Origin: Vandiemenella viatica
Taxonomy: Eukaryota > Arthropoda > Insecta > Orthoptera > Morabidae
Direction of reading: 5' to 3'
DNA: 64,000 nucleotides
NCBI GenBank assembly: GCA_031002005.1
Contig: CM061920.1
Coordinates: 46,726,610 to 46,790,609, forward strand
Each line of letters begins with the position of its first letter. Position 1 is the first letter of the stretch. Positions 32,354 to 43,635 of this stretch are shown piece after piece. Under the pieces are notes generated by a model. The model was given only the letters and a program-made list of their open reading frames with translations, did no database searches and was not told the origin of the DNA. The translations under genes were made by a program, and so were the position numbers.

Positions 32354-32498
32354 CATTGTAGCAGCAGTAACCGATCTAACGACTGCGCCACACACCTGCT
32401 GTCTTATATAGGCGTTGCTGACCGCAGCGCCGTACTCTGAGTGTTTACATATATCTGTGTTTGAATGCCTATACCAATTTCTTTGGCTCTTCAGTGTA

Positions 32499-33274
32499 AA
32501 TAAAAAATTGCAATTTAATTATTTAAAGATTTGAAGAAAGGACAGGTTCTATTTACTAATCATGAAAGGAAACCAAATGAAGATAAACAGTCAATTTACT
32601 GAACCATCCGATTGAAAATCATGTCACACAAAATATGAAATTTTAATTGCCGCTATAACTAAATGTATGATACTTGGCCAGAATCGATAATACCTTTAAA
32701 TAAAGTGCATGAAATTAACGGAGCAGTGATACATCGCAACTCCTCTTGTCCAGCATGATGGCTCTTACCCGGCTCAGAGAGTGCCTGAGATACTATTGAT
32801 TCTACAGTCCTCCTGTACCATAATATGGATACAACTTTATTATGGGGATAGAATTCGTATTTCGAGTGTTGACTCAAACATTTTGATTCCCGTATTTATT
32901 TTTTGTCTAAAAGCATACTAGTATTGACATAAAATGAAATTATTTCTAAATCATTTCCATCTTTGTTTTCGGTTACGAGTTCCTTTGTATTTTAAAATTG
33001 CTTTCTGTGAGTACTCATTTTTTATAAGATTTCCCTAATTACACGCCATTAATTTTATAGAAAGGTATAAATAAACAATACACAGAGTTGAAAACATTAA
33101 TAACAATTGGTGATGGTTAGGGTTGTATAGTATGATTAATTTTAAATTAAAATAGGATTTCTTTGTTTGTCACAAGCGAAATTATTAGAAAAAGGATTGT
33201 GGCTAGAAATGGGAATAGAAGCAATGGCATTTAAAGGATAGTGTGGTCGTAATGACTTGGTGAAAGGATTTTTA
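32499..33274. other. no gene recognised
   Basis: A+T-rich DNA. The frame at 32659-32877 has no recognisable domain. Confidence 0.45.
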
Positions 33275-33527
33275 CTGGCTGTGCATTCCGCCCTTATCGT
33301 AACTGCCTCAACCCGTTAATCCTACTGGGTGCAGGATACCTACAGTTTAACGTGGAATACGAAAAACGGAAGAGTTCTGGCGGGCTTCAAAACACACAGC
33401 AAGCTGTGTCAGAGGTGAAGGTCTAGTTAGGTGCCTTTAAAAATTCCCTCCGAGTCAAGAATTTTAACCGGGGACTATTTTGTCTCCAGTCAGACGCCTT
33501 AACCACCAAGCCACCAGACCGCACACT
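33275..33527 (-). mobile_element. SINE-D, diverged
   Basis: On the minus strand: head GGTGGCTTGGTGGTTAAGGCG, a degenerate B box (CCGGTTAAAATTC), then ACCTTCACCTCTGACACAGC and a body with TTCCACGTTAAACTGTAGGT as in the copy at 27.0 kb. No target duplication was recognised. Confidence 0.8.
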
Positions 33528-33974
33528 ATGAAGCAATGATGTTATCACACTCTTGTTGTTATTTCGAGAAAATGCTATATGAAGCTCTGGTCCTCTTATA
33601 AGAAACACGCATTATAATGTTTACTATATACTAGTCGGTTATCAAAACTGAGTCAAGATGGTAACTTACGCGATCAGATATAGAAGGGCCCACATTATCA
33701 TTGGCAATCCTCTTGTTTGTGTATTTCTGTATTATCAGGTAACATAGAAATGATTATTTAGGATTTATGAAAATGGATGTGATTTGATGACTATGTTTAT
33801 TAAAGATTTATAAACACATGTGACCAACAGCAGCACTTGATTATATTTATACACCCACTAGCTGGTGTCCACGACTTCGTTCGTGTTTGTAAATAATTTT
33901 GATTTATAGCTATCGACATGAAAACACAGGGTAGATTCAAACCTAATACCAAACACAAACACAATTGGTATTTA
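33528..33974. other. no gene recognised; short LINE-tail-like motif
   Basis: At 33858-33890 ACTAGCTGGTGTCCACGACT is followed by TCGTTCGTG. This resembles the 'TAGCTG...CGCGACTTCGTCCGCGTG' type of repeat end found in many arthropod genomes, but the match is short and diverged. Confidence 0.35.
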
Positions 33975-34285
33975 TGGTTGCAATAAGATATACAGGGACA
34001 CACATGTCTTTGGTCGGGATAGGAATATGCCCCTGATCGACCACTTTAAACCAAGATATCTCCCACACCCCCTACACCCCCACAGCTACCGACATCTAAC
34101 CACCATAGTGCACTATCGGAGACTCCAGGCCATTACCACACACAAAAAATAGTGATATGTGCTATGTAGTTGTGTTTGCAAAGTGAAATATAAGGACGCA
34201 CACGTCTTTGGTTGAAATAACAAAATACCCTCGGTCGACCAATTTCGACCACCATATCTCCCACACTCTTACAGCTACCGGAATT
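33975..34285 (+). repeat. two imperfect direct repeats of about 125 bp
   Basis: Copy 1 (about 33975-34100) and copy 2 (about 34165-34285) share ordered words: CACACATGTCTTTGGT / CACACGTCTTTGGT, ATCGACCACTTT / GTCGACCAATTT, ATATCTCCCACAC, and ACAGCTACCG. The unit repeats at about 190 bp. It directly follows the LINE-tail-like motif at 33858, so it may be the 3' region of a mobile element. Confidence 0.65.
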
Positions 34286-34591
34286 CGAGTCCTGGTGATG
34301 TAGGGAATTTTCATCTTCATATCTTGGCCGGCGGGGTATAAAGGATGTTGGCGCACAATTCTTAATCACCATACTATGCGCCAAAGTCCTGCGTTGGTGA
34401 AGAGCGAACTATGAAGATTATATAATTATTATTTGGTTGCGAATTTTCTTAACCAGTTTTCTTAATCAGGAGAGTGCAGCAACATTCTGAGACGTTGCTT
34501 ATACAAACCAATTATGAGTTAAAGTATGTCTGCGAATAACATATGCTGACTGGAATGCTAGAAACATCTTGCGGCATTTCCAGTAAATCGT

Positions 34592-34672
34592 ACGGAGTGT
34601 GGAGGGTGAGCGGTAAAGCTCTGGCTTCGCATTCCGGAGGACGCGGGTTCGAATCCCCATCCAGATGTCCAT
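34592..34672 (+). mobile_element. SINE-A tRNA-like head fragment
   Basis: GTGTGGAGGGTGAGCGGTAA, then GCTCTGGCTTCGCATTCCGG, then a canonical B box GGTTCGAATCCCC and ATCCAGATGTCC. The similarity stops in the core. It is not a functional tRNA gene: the body belongs to the SINE-A series and there is no matching 3' acceptor strand. Confidence 0.75.
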
Positions 34673-34934
34673 ATTACTGATCGCCTTCATAGTAACAGAT
34701 ATTCGTTGCGTTTACGCAGTGGCCGTGTAGATCCCAAACCACTGCGCAGTGCGTATGGGATGAGGGGATACGACACTGTTGTCATCCGGTCGGAAACGTT
34801 AAGTTCGGTGGTCCCAGGTGTCTTTCAGAAGATTAGTAGTATAATCTGTGTATATTGTCATACAGAACTAACGATATATTTTGAAAGTCTTAATTGTATC
34901 TATAAAAAAATAATGGGGCAAGTATGCCCAATGT

Positions 34935-35710
34935 TTATTCTGTGGTTGTAAATCCGTTAGAATCTCGTGGGGCTACCTCTTGTGGCTGTAACTGCAGCCA
35001 ACTTGTCTGGTTGGCATGCTCTCTACGAATGTTTGCAGGACACCCACTAGGATTCATCGCCATTCCTCTTGCAACCATTCCATGAGTTGAGCATAAGATT
35101 TTGGCCTCTGCTGACGAGCTCTCACCACCGCTAACCAACTCATTCCAAATGTGTTCTCTAGGGTGGAGGTCGGGGCTCTGGATGAGCCTCTGTGGTCAGC
35201 GAACATTGTTGTCGGCGTACCAGTGCATAGTAGCCCTCGAAACATGGCACCTGGCATTGAAACGCGGGTCGGTTCCATAAAAAAAAAACGGCACAATTTT
35301 GGGAGCACTGCAGTATCCAGCATGTTACAATAGGCCTCTGTGTTTATGCTATCATACACAAACACCAGCGGACCTACGCCGTAGGCCATGAACTAGCTAA
35401 TGGGAATTTCAAACTTCATACTCCCGGGTAAATGCTACATCCATCCACGTCCAGCAGAACTGATTTTCACTGCTCCAGTGTCCAAATATCACATGAGTCG
35501 CCTAGCGGTATTGGCTGCCCTGATGTGTCTTTGTGCAGCTGCTTTTCCGAATTATTCAAGCCGGTGGGTATCTGTGCACAACGTTCCAGTGGAAACAGAT
35601 ACTCCTGATGGCGCATGACACACCTGCAGGAGCCATGTGGTGTGACCTAGTTTTGACAGTTACACGTTCCAGATTCTGTGACGTCTCTTGGTCAAAATTA
35701 GAGGTAACCA
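34935..35710 (-). pseudogene. Tc1-like transposase relic (Tc1-C)
   Basis: Minus-strand pieces read AYGVGPLVFVYDSINTEAY, then MLDTAVLPKL (35389-35300), later SWLAVVRARQQRPKSYAQLM, EWLQEEW (about 35110-35054), and a C-terminal region ending at 34935. These match the order of the C-terminal half of a Tc1-like DDE transposase. Frameshifts are frequent, and the residues around the second and third catalytic acids are not readable. I found no terminal inverted repeats, so the element limits are unknown. Upstream sequence to about 36000 may belong to it. Confidence 0.7.
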
Positions 35711-36217
35711 AGAACGTTCAACATTGACGCATTACGCATCTCCCACTTACACAGAATTAGTGCGAGCATTGATTTGGGCTGTTAACTTTCATTACACCCA
35801 TACATAGACAGCTCACTGGGATGACAGCCCACAGTCACGCCCTTATGGAAGTCCGGTAGCTCTCTACCACGACTTATCTTCTTGTCAACTGGTTCTACAC
35901 CTGCCTGCAGCATTCGGTGGTCACACAAGTCAACGGACATATGTTCGCAGGGGCCCAATAACTTTCTCGTAGATAGTATGGTTATTACTAGATTACCATA
36001 CACCAATACAGTTTTTAAGGAAGATAATTTATTGAACCGAGGAAGCCATTGAGCATTCCACTACGTGTTACTGACATTGTTGACTTGCATCCAGCCCTGG
36101 TAGAGAGACTTTTCCCTGTTTGGAGACACCATCGGCTCGCTGTGCCACTAGGTACCCACCAACTGTCATTCGATGTTTCTGTTGGTTCATGCATGGACTT
36201 AACCTGGGGTTCAGCAG
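35711..36217. other. no gene recognised
   Basis: Possibly the decayed 5' part of the Tc1-C element. No domain could be read. Confidence 0.35.
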
Positions 36218-36226
36218 GTATATAAA
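36218..36226 (+). promoter_or_regulatory. TATA-box-like motif before a hairpin
   Basis: GTATATAAA directly precedes GGGC and the perfect hairpin at 36230. It is a match to the TATA consensus only; there is no initiator or transcript evidence. Confidence 0.3.
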
Positions 36227-36229
36227 GGG

Positions 36230-36272
36230 CCCGAATCTCAAGTAGTATTCGCACTACTACTTGAGATTCGGG
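36230..36272. repeat. perfect 18-bp inverted repeat (7-nt loop)
   Basis: The arm CCCGAATCTCAAGTAGTA (36230-36247) and its exact reverse complement (36255-36272) flank the loop TTCGCAC. The right arm forms the start of the SINE-C unit that follows. Confidence 0.95.
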
Positions 36273-36500
36273 AGGGCGGGGGTTAAATCCCGCCCGGCCA
36301 TCCTGACTGCGGTTTTTTTGTGGTTTCATGCAGTGAATTTAGGCGAATGCTGGGATTGTATCCTGCAAGGCCACGGCCGACCTTCCATCCCCCTTCCCTC
36401 CCCGTAGATTAGTAGGCTGAAAAGAGTCTTCGTGACTCTCCAGCAGCCCGTATCCCAGCCTTCAGCTGGGAGGAATGAAATGTAAAAAAAAAAAAAAAAA
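36258..36500 (+). mobile_element. SINE-C, core-sharing SINE variant
   Basis: GAGATTCGGGAGGGCGGGGG is followed by a damaged B box and CCCGGCCATCC, then a core related to SINE-A (AATTTAGGCGAATGCTGGGAT, CAAGGCCACGGCCGACC). The tail is different (CCCCGTAGATTAGTAGGCTG, then CAGCCTTCAGCTGGGAGG) and ends in an A-tract (36483-36500). Only the B-box side of the head is recognisable. Confidence 0.7.
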
Positions 36501-36648
36501 AGACTGAGTTGAATGGTGGCACGACAGATGCTTCTGTTCCTGTTTGGTTCAGTGAGGAACCTGTCCGGGGTGACGGCGATTGTTGTATTAGAAACAACAA
36601 ATAACTGAATCCTAAGAACGAAGTTTCTCTCGACGCTGAGAATCTATG

Positions 36649-36760
36649 AAATGTTCTCGGGTAACTAACCGAGTTAACGAGGTGTTACCGCACGATATTT
36701 CGGCGATCACCACACTGTCGCCATCTTCTGGTGAACTCGGCTAGTTACCCGAGAACATTT
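36649..36760. repeat. 112-bp element with inverted ends
   Basis: Outer arms AAATGTTCTCGGGTAACTA and its near-exact complement (TAGTTACCCGAGAACATTT at the right end) enclose a middle with ATTTCGGCGATCACC and TGTCGCCATCTTCTGGTG. It is probably a small MITE. No target duplication is certain. Confidence 0.75.
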
Positions 36761-39239
36761 TATCATTTGTGAAGAGCTCTGAGTAAAAAATTAAAAAAAA
36801 CACAAATAAAACGCAGAAGAAATAGAAAAAAAGCAAATTATCCAAATTCCAACAAAATCATTAACAAGAGAACCATTTTTATTTCTTTTGTAACATTGCT
36901 TTCAATATTAATTTATTGGTGTTACACTAAATATATTTCTGAAATATGGTGTCAATTAAGATGCTATCAGGAGCTGTAATTAATGTATATTTAGTTTCCA
37001 TTCAGTACACAGTCGCGATTCACCATGCTTCCAGAGTATTTGATCATTTAAGAAGTTTTCCTGGCCAGTTACATTACAAGAAATATGGTGATTCCCAACA
37101 TTATTTTGATGCATCTGTAATGGTTTTGGCTACATAAGTCGAAAACCTCTATTACCACTGTTTTAACAACATATTTAAGTAAGCTGAAAACCGATAAATA
37201 CCTACTTTGTCCATCGCAAGAAAATATAGCTAAAAATGATACTACAAATTATAACAAACTGCATGTAAATTGGATATATGGTTCTTGAGTGAAAAGCATG
37301 TTAACACAAGATGTCGACGTAGCACTACTTAATACGTAAGAGTAAGGATTAGTACTACGAACGAGTTTTAATGGTGCCATCAATCTAACAGATTACTGGC
37401 ACCAATTATTTTCAACTTCGTAGTACTTGCCTGATGTTTAAGGGTCGTTAGTACTAGACGTCCTCCCTCTTGGGTTGGAGACTGTCCCTTGAATCGCAGG
37501 GCCGACGGGTGTTTGATAACCCGCTGCCGCTGCCCCAGTATCTTCATTTCCCGCATCAAAGGAATTCCCTTGCGGTCCGCTGTATACTTCGCCTTCGAGA
37601 TGAATACACTTCCTTCCGAGGCGTAGTAGCCAAGTCCTTCAAACATTCTCTCACGAAATTTTTAAAACTAATTTCATGACCGGAGGCCTTTGAGTCAAGT
37701 TTGAGGAGCTGTCTGTATTGCTATGCGAGCTATGCTTTGGACCCCGTACCGTAAAGAGGGAAACTTGGCCGCTCTTCTAAAGGAGCTGTTTAAATTCGTG
37801 GAAAACTCAGGCAGACAAATAGAGAAAAATCTTCTGTCATTATGAATAATTATTACTATTTTTTCGCAGCGCTGTATCGTAAGACGTAATGTAAAACCGA
37901 ACATTCCTGTATTCAACAAAGAATGAAAAGGAGACGGCGGAATCTTGGAGTAGGCTGTACTCTAACGGGTCTAATTAATGAACAGTTACGGCCAGGTTGT
38001 GAAAGGTTTTTTGGGACCTCCATAAAAAAATTTTCCTTCACCGCTGTTATTGATTACCACGCGAGATTAATGTTATTTTATTATGTGTTTAAAAGTAGTT
38101 TAGTACGAAGTTAGCGCCAGTGTTTCAATCAGCGATTACTGTCCTTACGTAGCCTCCATGGCTTTCGCAACTTTTGTGCTGCGGTAATTACTTCAATATA
38201 CTTCAGTATCAGTGAAAAAATTTATTATTTTAAATGAATTTTCTGTTCCACTAATTACCCTCGCTGATGTACTTTCAATCCCATCCTTGTTACCGTTTGC
38301 AAATAAATGATTGGAACCGAAGGCCACTTAGTTTACAGTAAAAAAAAGATAAAAAAAAAATGCACTGTTTTATCGTGATATGAATTCTCGTCCAACAGCC
38401 CGTATTTATCCATTCCATTATCAGGTTCCATCCTCCCCTCCCTTTCCCCCGAATACGTCAGAATTCGATCTCTATCAAAGTGCGTCAATGATATGACTCC
38501 ATGGTTTCGTCTTTTTATTTTTTCTATTGCTTCCCCATACGTTTTTTGGATACTTTATTTAATTTTCGTTCCGTTCTCACCACTATACACTCATAAATAA
38601 TTCAAAGAGCGATGGCTCATTTGAATATTAGTAAAATGCTGTGTCAGTTACATCTAAAAGACAGTCTTCATTAGGTGAGTCTGCAAGAATGTCACAAATC
38701 TTCAAGTATTGTTGACACAGTGCCGATGAAATATGCAGTGTGGTCCAACTGACTGATCAGCTATTATTAGCATCTCTCTTTCTTAAAAAAAATATTTTAA
38801 TTTTCATATAAATGAATATTATTTATAACATGTTAATTATTACAACCATTGAATGTTGCGAAACATCGATCGATCTGCCTTGATGTCGGGTATATACTCT
38901 GCCAGTGCGTTGTGACGAATCAATCTAAAAATATACTTCGGCTCTGTCACCGTCGAACGTACCGAGCACTTATCAGGAGAACTGAGGTAATTCTGCTCGT
39001 TACCACCTCCAGGAGAGTCAGTCGGCTGTAGTGACGCGTTTAGTGCAGACAAAATGATCGCCACCCACACCTCCACCCTAATCAGATGTGACGCTTCCCA
39101 TTTGACGCTGCTTACATATCACGAAAAATAACTTTAACTCTTTGGGAATAAATCAAGTTATTTCTTAAGTGTATTCCGCTGAAAATTAGCGCTACTTACT
39201 CTGTTCCCGCTATTGTTTCAAACGTTTTATAGTTTACGG
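36761..39239. other. no gene recognised
   Basis: Mostly A+T-rich. A G+C-richer part at 37430-37660 contains an 88-codon minus-strand frame (37380-37646) without recognisable domains; it could be a decayed mobile-element fragment. Frames at 36946, 37923 and 38840 are likewise unsupported. Confidence 0.4.
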
Positions 39240-39500
39240 TGAGGCTAAGTCCTAATTCAGTTGAATGTCTCCAAGAAAGATGTTTAAAACGATCGTGGCT
39301 CCTGTATAAAGATGACCATGACCACAAGATGGCACTCTATTTGAGGCATCAGTGAGTTGGAGATAGGAGAGGAAATTGTACTCAAAGAATTTAAGCTAAA
39401 AACCAAAGAACTGGAAGATAGGTGCGTATGGAAATTGTCACGGTATCACATGCTCCATCACAATTAAATTACGTTAAACTAAGTTTTAGTCTATATTAGG
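39240..39500 (+). pseudogene. LINE-A relic, 3' end only
   Basis: Words AAAGATGACCATGACCACAAG, then TGGCACTCTATTTGAGGC (39309-39350) align with 62236-62280 of the best LINE-A copy. The region ends with GGAAATTGTCACGG and ATCACAATTAAATTA like the other LINE-A 3' ends. It is heavily diverged. Confidence 0.7.
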
Positions 39501-39542
39501 TGGAGTACATATGCAGGATTTCAATCTAGGTGTTGAGCAGTC

Positions 39543-39790
39543 TGTTGGCTCGCTAGTTAAGGCGTCGGAATGGAGATAGGAAGGTCCTCGGTTCGGGACT
39601 TTCATAGGCCCTTAACCAGACCTTAACCTTTGGCACAGCTTGTTGTACAATGTGAAGTACGGCAGAACGCTTCCGTGGTTCGGATTTCATGTTGAACTGT
39701 AGGTCCCCTTTACCCGGTAGTATTACCGTGTTAGGTGAGTTAGCCACGAAAGAGCAGCACGGGCGGCAAACCGAAACTCTGTTAGTTAAA
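39543..39790 (+). mobile_element. SINE-D, diverged
   Basis: Head TCTGTTGGCTCGCTAGTTAA is followed by GGCGTCGGAATGGAG and a damaged B box (CGGTTCGGGACTTTC). Then come ACCAGACCTTAACC, GGCACAGCTTG, and the family body CGTGGTTCGGATTTCATG with AACTGTAGGTCCCC. Target duplication not seen. Confidence 0.75.
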
Positions 39791-41685
39791 CCAACGCGGG
39801 CGGCCGAACATTTCAGGGTGCTGTATTCCGGCCAATAATGCCATACGCATTATATCTACGTGTGACACGTAACAAGAATTGTGGCGTTATTTTTACCGTT
39901 AGAAATATGTAACACAATGAAATAACTGCTACTGCAAATTTGCTTCTCTAAATTCAGCCTCACTGTGCATCCACAGGGAACGAGAGAAATAACTTCGGGT
40001 GGCAGTTTTCACGCGTTATTGCGGTTATCTTGTTGATAACAGATATTTTTACAGTTTCTAAGGATTCATTTATTTTTCCACCAACCTATAATTACATTTT
40101 ACAGTATTAATAACTGGAACAAATGAGTATGTTTCTCTGTCTTATATGCTGTATATTGCTTCCAAATTACCAGTAAAAGATCTTAAATAATATCTTACGA
40201 TGTTTTGAAATATTTCAGTAATATTCTTATTAATATTTGTAATTACCATAGTAGATCGTTGTCAGGCGGAGCTGCTCAGGTAAAGCTTTAGTTATTGTTA
40301 AGTTTGTTGGCGTTTTGACGGGAAGTTATATTCTTATTGTCTGGCGATCCTAATTATTTTCGAGAGCATTGATTCGACATGATGACTCGTGTCCATGAGA
40401 TTGGAAGTCATTTTGAAGTGCAACAATCTCACATTAGCCCCCGTGTCTCAGCACTGAGTATGCATCTCACGTAATTAACAGCCTTTCAAACTCATAAGTT
40501 AAGATTTTCAATCTGCAGGTTAAAACTTTGTTTATAAATTGGAAATTGGGAGTACACTGTGCTTGTAGAGTATCTTGGTTGATGGTAGTGTGATGCATAT
40601 GCAAATTTATTGAGTTCAATAATAAGAAGAGTAATTTATAATCTAAAACTTGTTATTTTAATTTGAACTATCTCTCACCTATGTAAGTTATTATTTATAG
40701 CACTGCAAAATTAAGATGATTACTGTAGCCAATAATAAATTTTATAACTTTCTGACAAAGTGGGATTAAATCGCGTTCATTACGAGAATGAAGAAGCTTG
40801 ATGCCACCTTTAATAAAAAAAGAATAAAAAAGACTGTAATCGACATTTAAAAAGTTCTTAATGTTAAGTGCTCTTGTCGTAGGGTATGTTAATTACTGTC
40901 AAACTCTAAAAAATAGTAAATGGTTGTTCTGAAATAACACTTCAGCGCTCTTCTTTTAAAACGGTTGCCGTAGGTTTCTATTAAAGGGCCCCTCAGCTAT
41001 GAAAACCCGCATTACTTTGGTCAAGGAAAACTGGGAATAATACATGGGACGACAGCGGCATGTGGCTCTCCTCTCCATCAGTCATTAGCGAATCGCCTTC
41101 TTTTAGCGTTTCCAGATATTGATTTAGTACATTGTAATCTGGGTCAGAGTTCTCATTTAATTTGTCAGACATGTTTCCTGAAATTAATGTCGCCGAAAGA
41201 AAAACACCTTGAAATGTTCTTGCATTAATGTAAGGCTTTTCTCGAGTACAATGCTATAGGCCTTCCTAACCAAACAGATCGATGTTCCACTTGATGTCCT
41301 TCTCCAATTCAATTTAATGCTGCTGAATTATCCACAGTTCTTCTCTAAAATGTTTCCATCAAAACTGATTTTAAGATTACCATACAACTGGAACTTTCAA
41401 ATTTACACACGCCAAGGATTTGAAAGATTTTTTCTTTCAGTCTCAGAGGTACATGGCCCCACTGATCATGGAGTTTAATGTTAAAAGCATATTTAGTTAC
41501 TTAATAGTTGTAAATATAAGGACTAACTTTGAAATTGGAGTGTTAAAGGTGATGAAACGTTAAACATCAAGAAAAAAGGATCTTCGATTTGCAGTTGTTG
41601 TTGTTGTGAAAAAGATGGCTAGAGCCGATGTATGAAATTGAAGTTAATTTTTGAAAGTATGAGCCAGAAGGCAGTGGAGAGATTG
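39791..41685. other. no gene recognised
   Basis: A+T-rich DNA without recognisable coding, RNA or repeat features. Confidence 0.45.
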
Positions 41686-42249
41686 GTCCACACTAGACCG
41701 CACCGAGCCTGCACCGAGCCAGCACCATCACCACACCGAAACTTTTCTTATTGTTGTCGACTGAAGAGAGTTCAAAGTCACCGCATGTCGTCTGACATTC
41801 GGCCGAGTGTCGGACGTCATTAGTTAGGTTCACTTTTTGACGGTGCGGGCCGGTGTCGGGCTGGTGGATGTGGAGAAGTGTATAGAAAGAGTATTGCAAT
41901 TTCTGTCCTTTACGACTAAATGTTGTTTTGGCGTTACTGATTGCTTTAGAAAAATGTCCTTTTTCTTCATCCTTACTTTGGGTTCATCAGATGTTCGTAA
42001 AATGTAGGGGAAGTCCTTGCATGTTCGTATAAACAAATCAAAGCTATGCCAGAGGTGATGGTAGATTTTGAGGCCTATAAAACCGGGGGCCTTCGATACC
42101 CGAATCACACGCCACAAGCATCTGAATTTAGAAGTACTGAAAAATATGTATTTAGTCATATAAAAATTCTTTTGCGTTTTGGAATAACAAAAATAAATTA
42201 TATAGAAAGTACATTGATTTTTCTGTTTGAAAACTTATTTTTCATTACA

Positions 42250-42415
42250 TCCAGATTTGTCTCTCGGCTCAGATGGTTGTACACGATTGGTCTACTGAAA
42301 GTCACTGGTTCAAATCCCTGTCTCAGCTGTAATTTTTATGGATCTTAAAATTGACATTCACCTCTGGAAAAGCTTTGATTTGTTAATGTTGGACGCTCCG
42401 TGGCTCGAATTTCGG
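42250..42415 (+). mobile_element. SINE-D relic
   Basis: A tRNA-like head (CTCGGCTCAGATGGTTGTAC, B box GGTTCAAATCCC near 42307) is followed by TTGACATTCACCTCTGGAAA and GACGCTCCGTGGCTCGAATTT, the order seen in SINE-D. The rest of the body is lost. Confidence 0.6.
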
Positions 42416-42552
42416 TGGAGCAGCTAGGTTAACAAGGGTCCCGGTGCAAAAAAATATTTTGGGCCCTCAGGACAAATGAGCTCTACCAAGTCTTGTGAGG
42501 TTTGCTGGCAGTGGCTCCCTGAGCTTGGGCCCCATGAGCTGAGCTACGCCTC
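42412..42552. mobile_element. possible small MITE
   Basis: Left TGGAGCAGCTAGG, then GGGTCCCGG; right end read inward AGAGGCGTAGCTCA, then ATGGGGCCC. The ends are loosely inverted and rich in GGGCCC words. Too degenerate to be certain. Confidence 0.3.
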
Positions 42553-43635
42553 TGATCTCCTTTTCAAATTAGGTGACAATGCTGGAGAAGTACTGCGAGG
42601 TTGATAAAAAAAAAACTCTGTGACTGGAATTTTTTGATCACATGAAAGTATTATTATTTTACATAATATTTGCAGTCTGTATTTAAATTAAAATTTATAA
42701 TATTGTTATTTTTATAAAAAAAGTATTGAGTGAATCGAAAGGAACCTCAACCAAAACAAATACGTTAAATGTGAACTGAGTGACGCATGAAATATCATTG
42801 TGAATAAACAGAGATGCACGAGAATCTTTCAATCCACTACAGTGTGTGACGGTCATTTGTTAAAACTGCGTTGGGATACTCACACAGTGAGGTGATAGTA
42901 GCAGTCAGTCAGTCAGTTAGTCAAAAAAAGAAAAAAATTATATATTAACGAACTTTATTACTTTTGAAGATTATAAAGTACGTCTACGCAAAATAAAGTA
43001 CAGTACTCTATAATAAAGTACGGGTGGTAACCCTAGCTGCGATTGCCAAATCACTTTTAAGTTAATTTTTTAACAATAATTCTATGGAACAACCAAGTGT
43101 ATACGTTAAAGGAGACAGAAGACCGAGTAGGAACCCGTCCGTCACACGGACTTGCTACTGACCAGTGTGGACACGAGGGGGACGAGCCGTCACTCAGCCG
43201 AGTGTCGGTACGGTGACGATGCGGGCTCGGTGCGGTATAGTGTGGCCTGACCTTAATAGTCTGAGGAGTTTGTAATTGATGTCCTTAAACAGAGACACAT
43301 GAGCATAAAGAGATATAAAAGATACGTAACTGGTAACTATTGAACTGTGAACTCATAATAAACCATTTTAGTTGATATTTGCAACAATAATTGAACTTAT
43401 TCATGAGGTAATTTCTACGACTGTGGTAACAGACCAAGAATCTAATATATAGATGCTACGTAAAAAACCAATCGAAATAGTTCGAAACTGGTAAAGAGAT
43501 GATAAATATAATTATTTTTTAACACCTGAATTGTGAGGGCGAAGGTCACACTTATGAATACAAATATAAACTGGTTCAACGCAAACTCTTACAAATTTGG
43601 TTTCGTGTAACATTACGAGGTGAAGGAGAACCCAC

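Larger units (their letters stand above)
31192..32496 (-). mobile_element. Tc1/mariner transposon (Tc1-A), defective, with nested SINE
   Basis: The TIR CACTGAAGAGCCAAAGAAA occurs at both ends in inverse orientation, flanked by TA (31190-31191, 32497-32498). Without the nested SINE and one target copy the element is about 1.05 kb. The transposase is encoded on the minus strand and is broken. Confidence 0.94.
41686..43256. mobile_element. possible TIR element of about 1.57 kb
   Basis: The left end GGTCCACACTAGACCGCACC continues GAGCC; the right end read inward gives GGTCAGGCCACACTATACCG, then CACCGAGCC. Both terminal 150-bp blocks also share CTCGGC(C/T)GAGTG-type words and are CG-rich against an A+T-rich middle. 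No target duplication was fixed and no transposase is visible, so limits and class are uncertain. Confidence 0.4.

Noticed and set aside
37380..37646. 88-codon minus-strand frame as a possible gene
   Set aside because: It lies in a G+C-richer patch but matches no family I know; more likely a repeat fragment.
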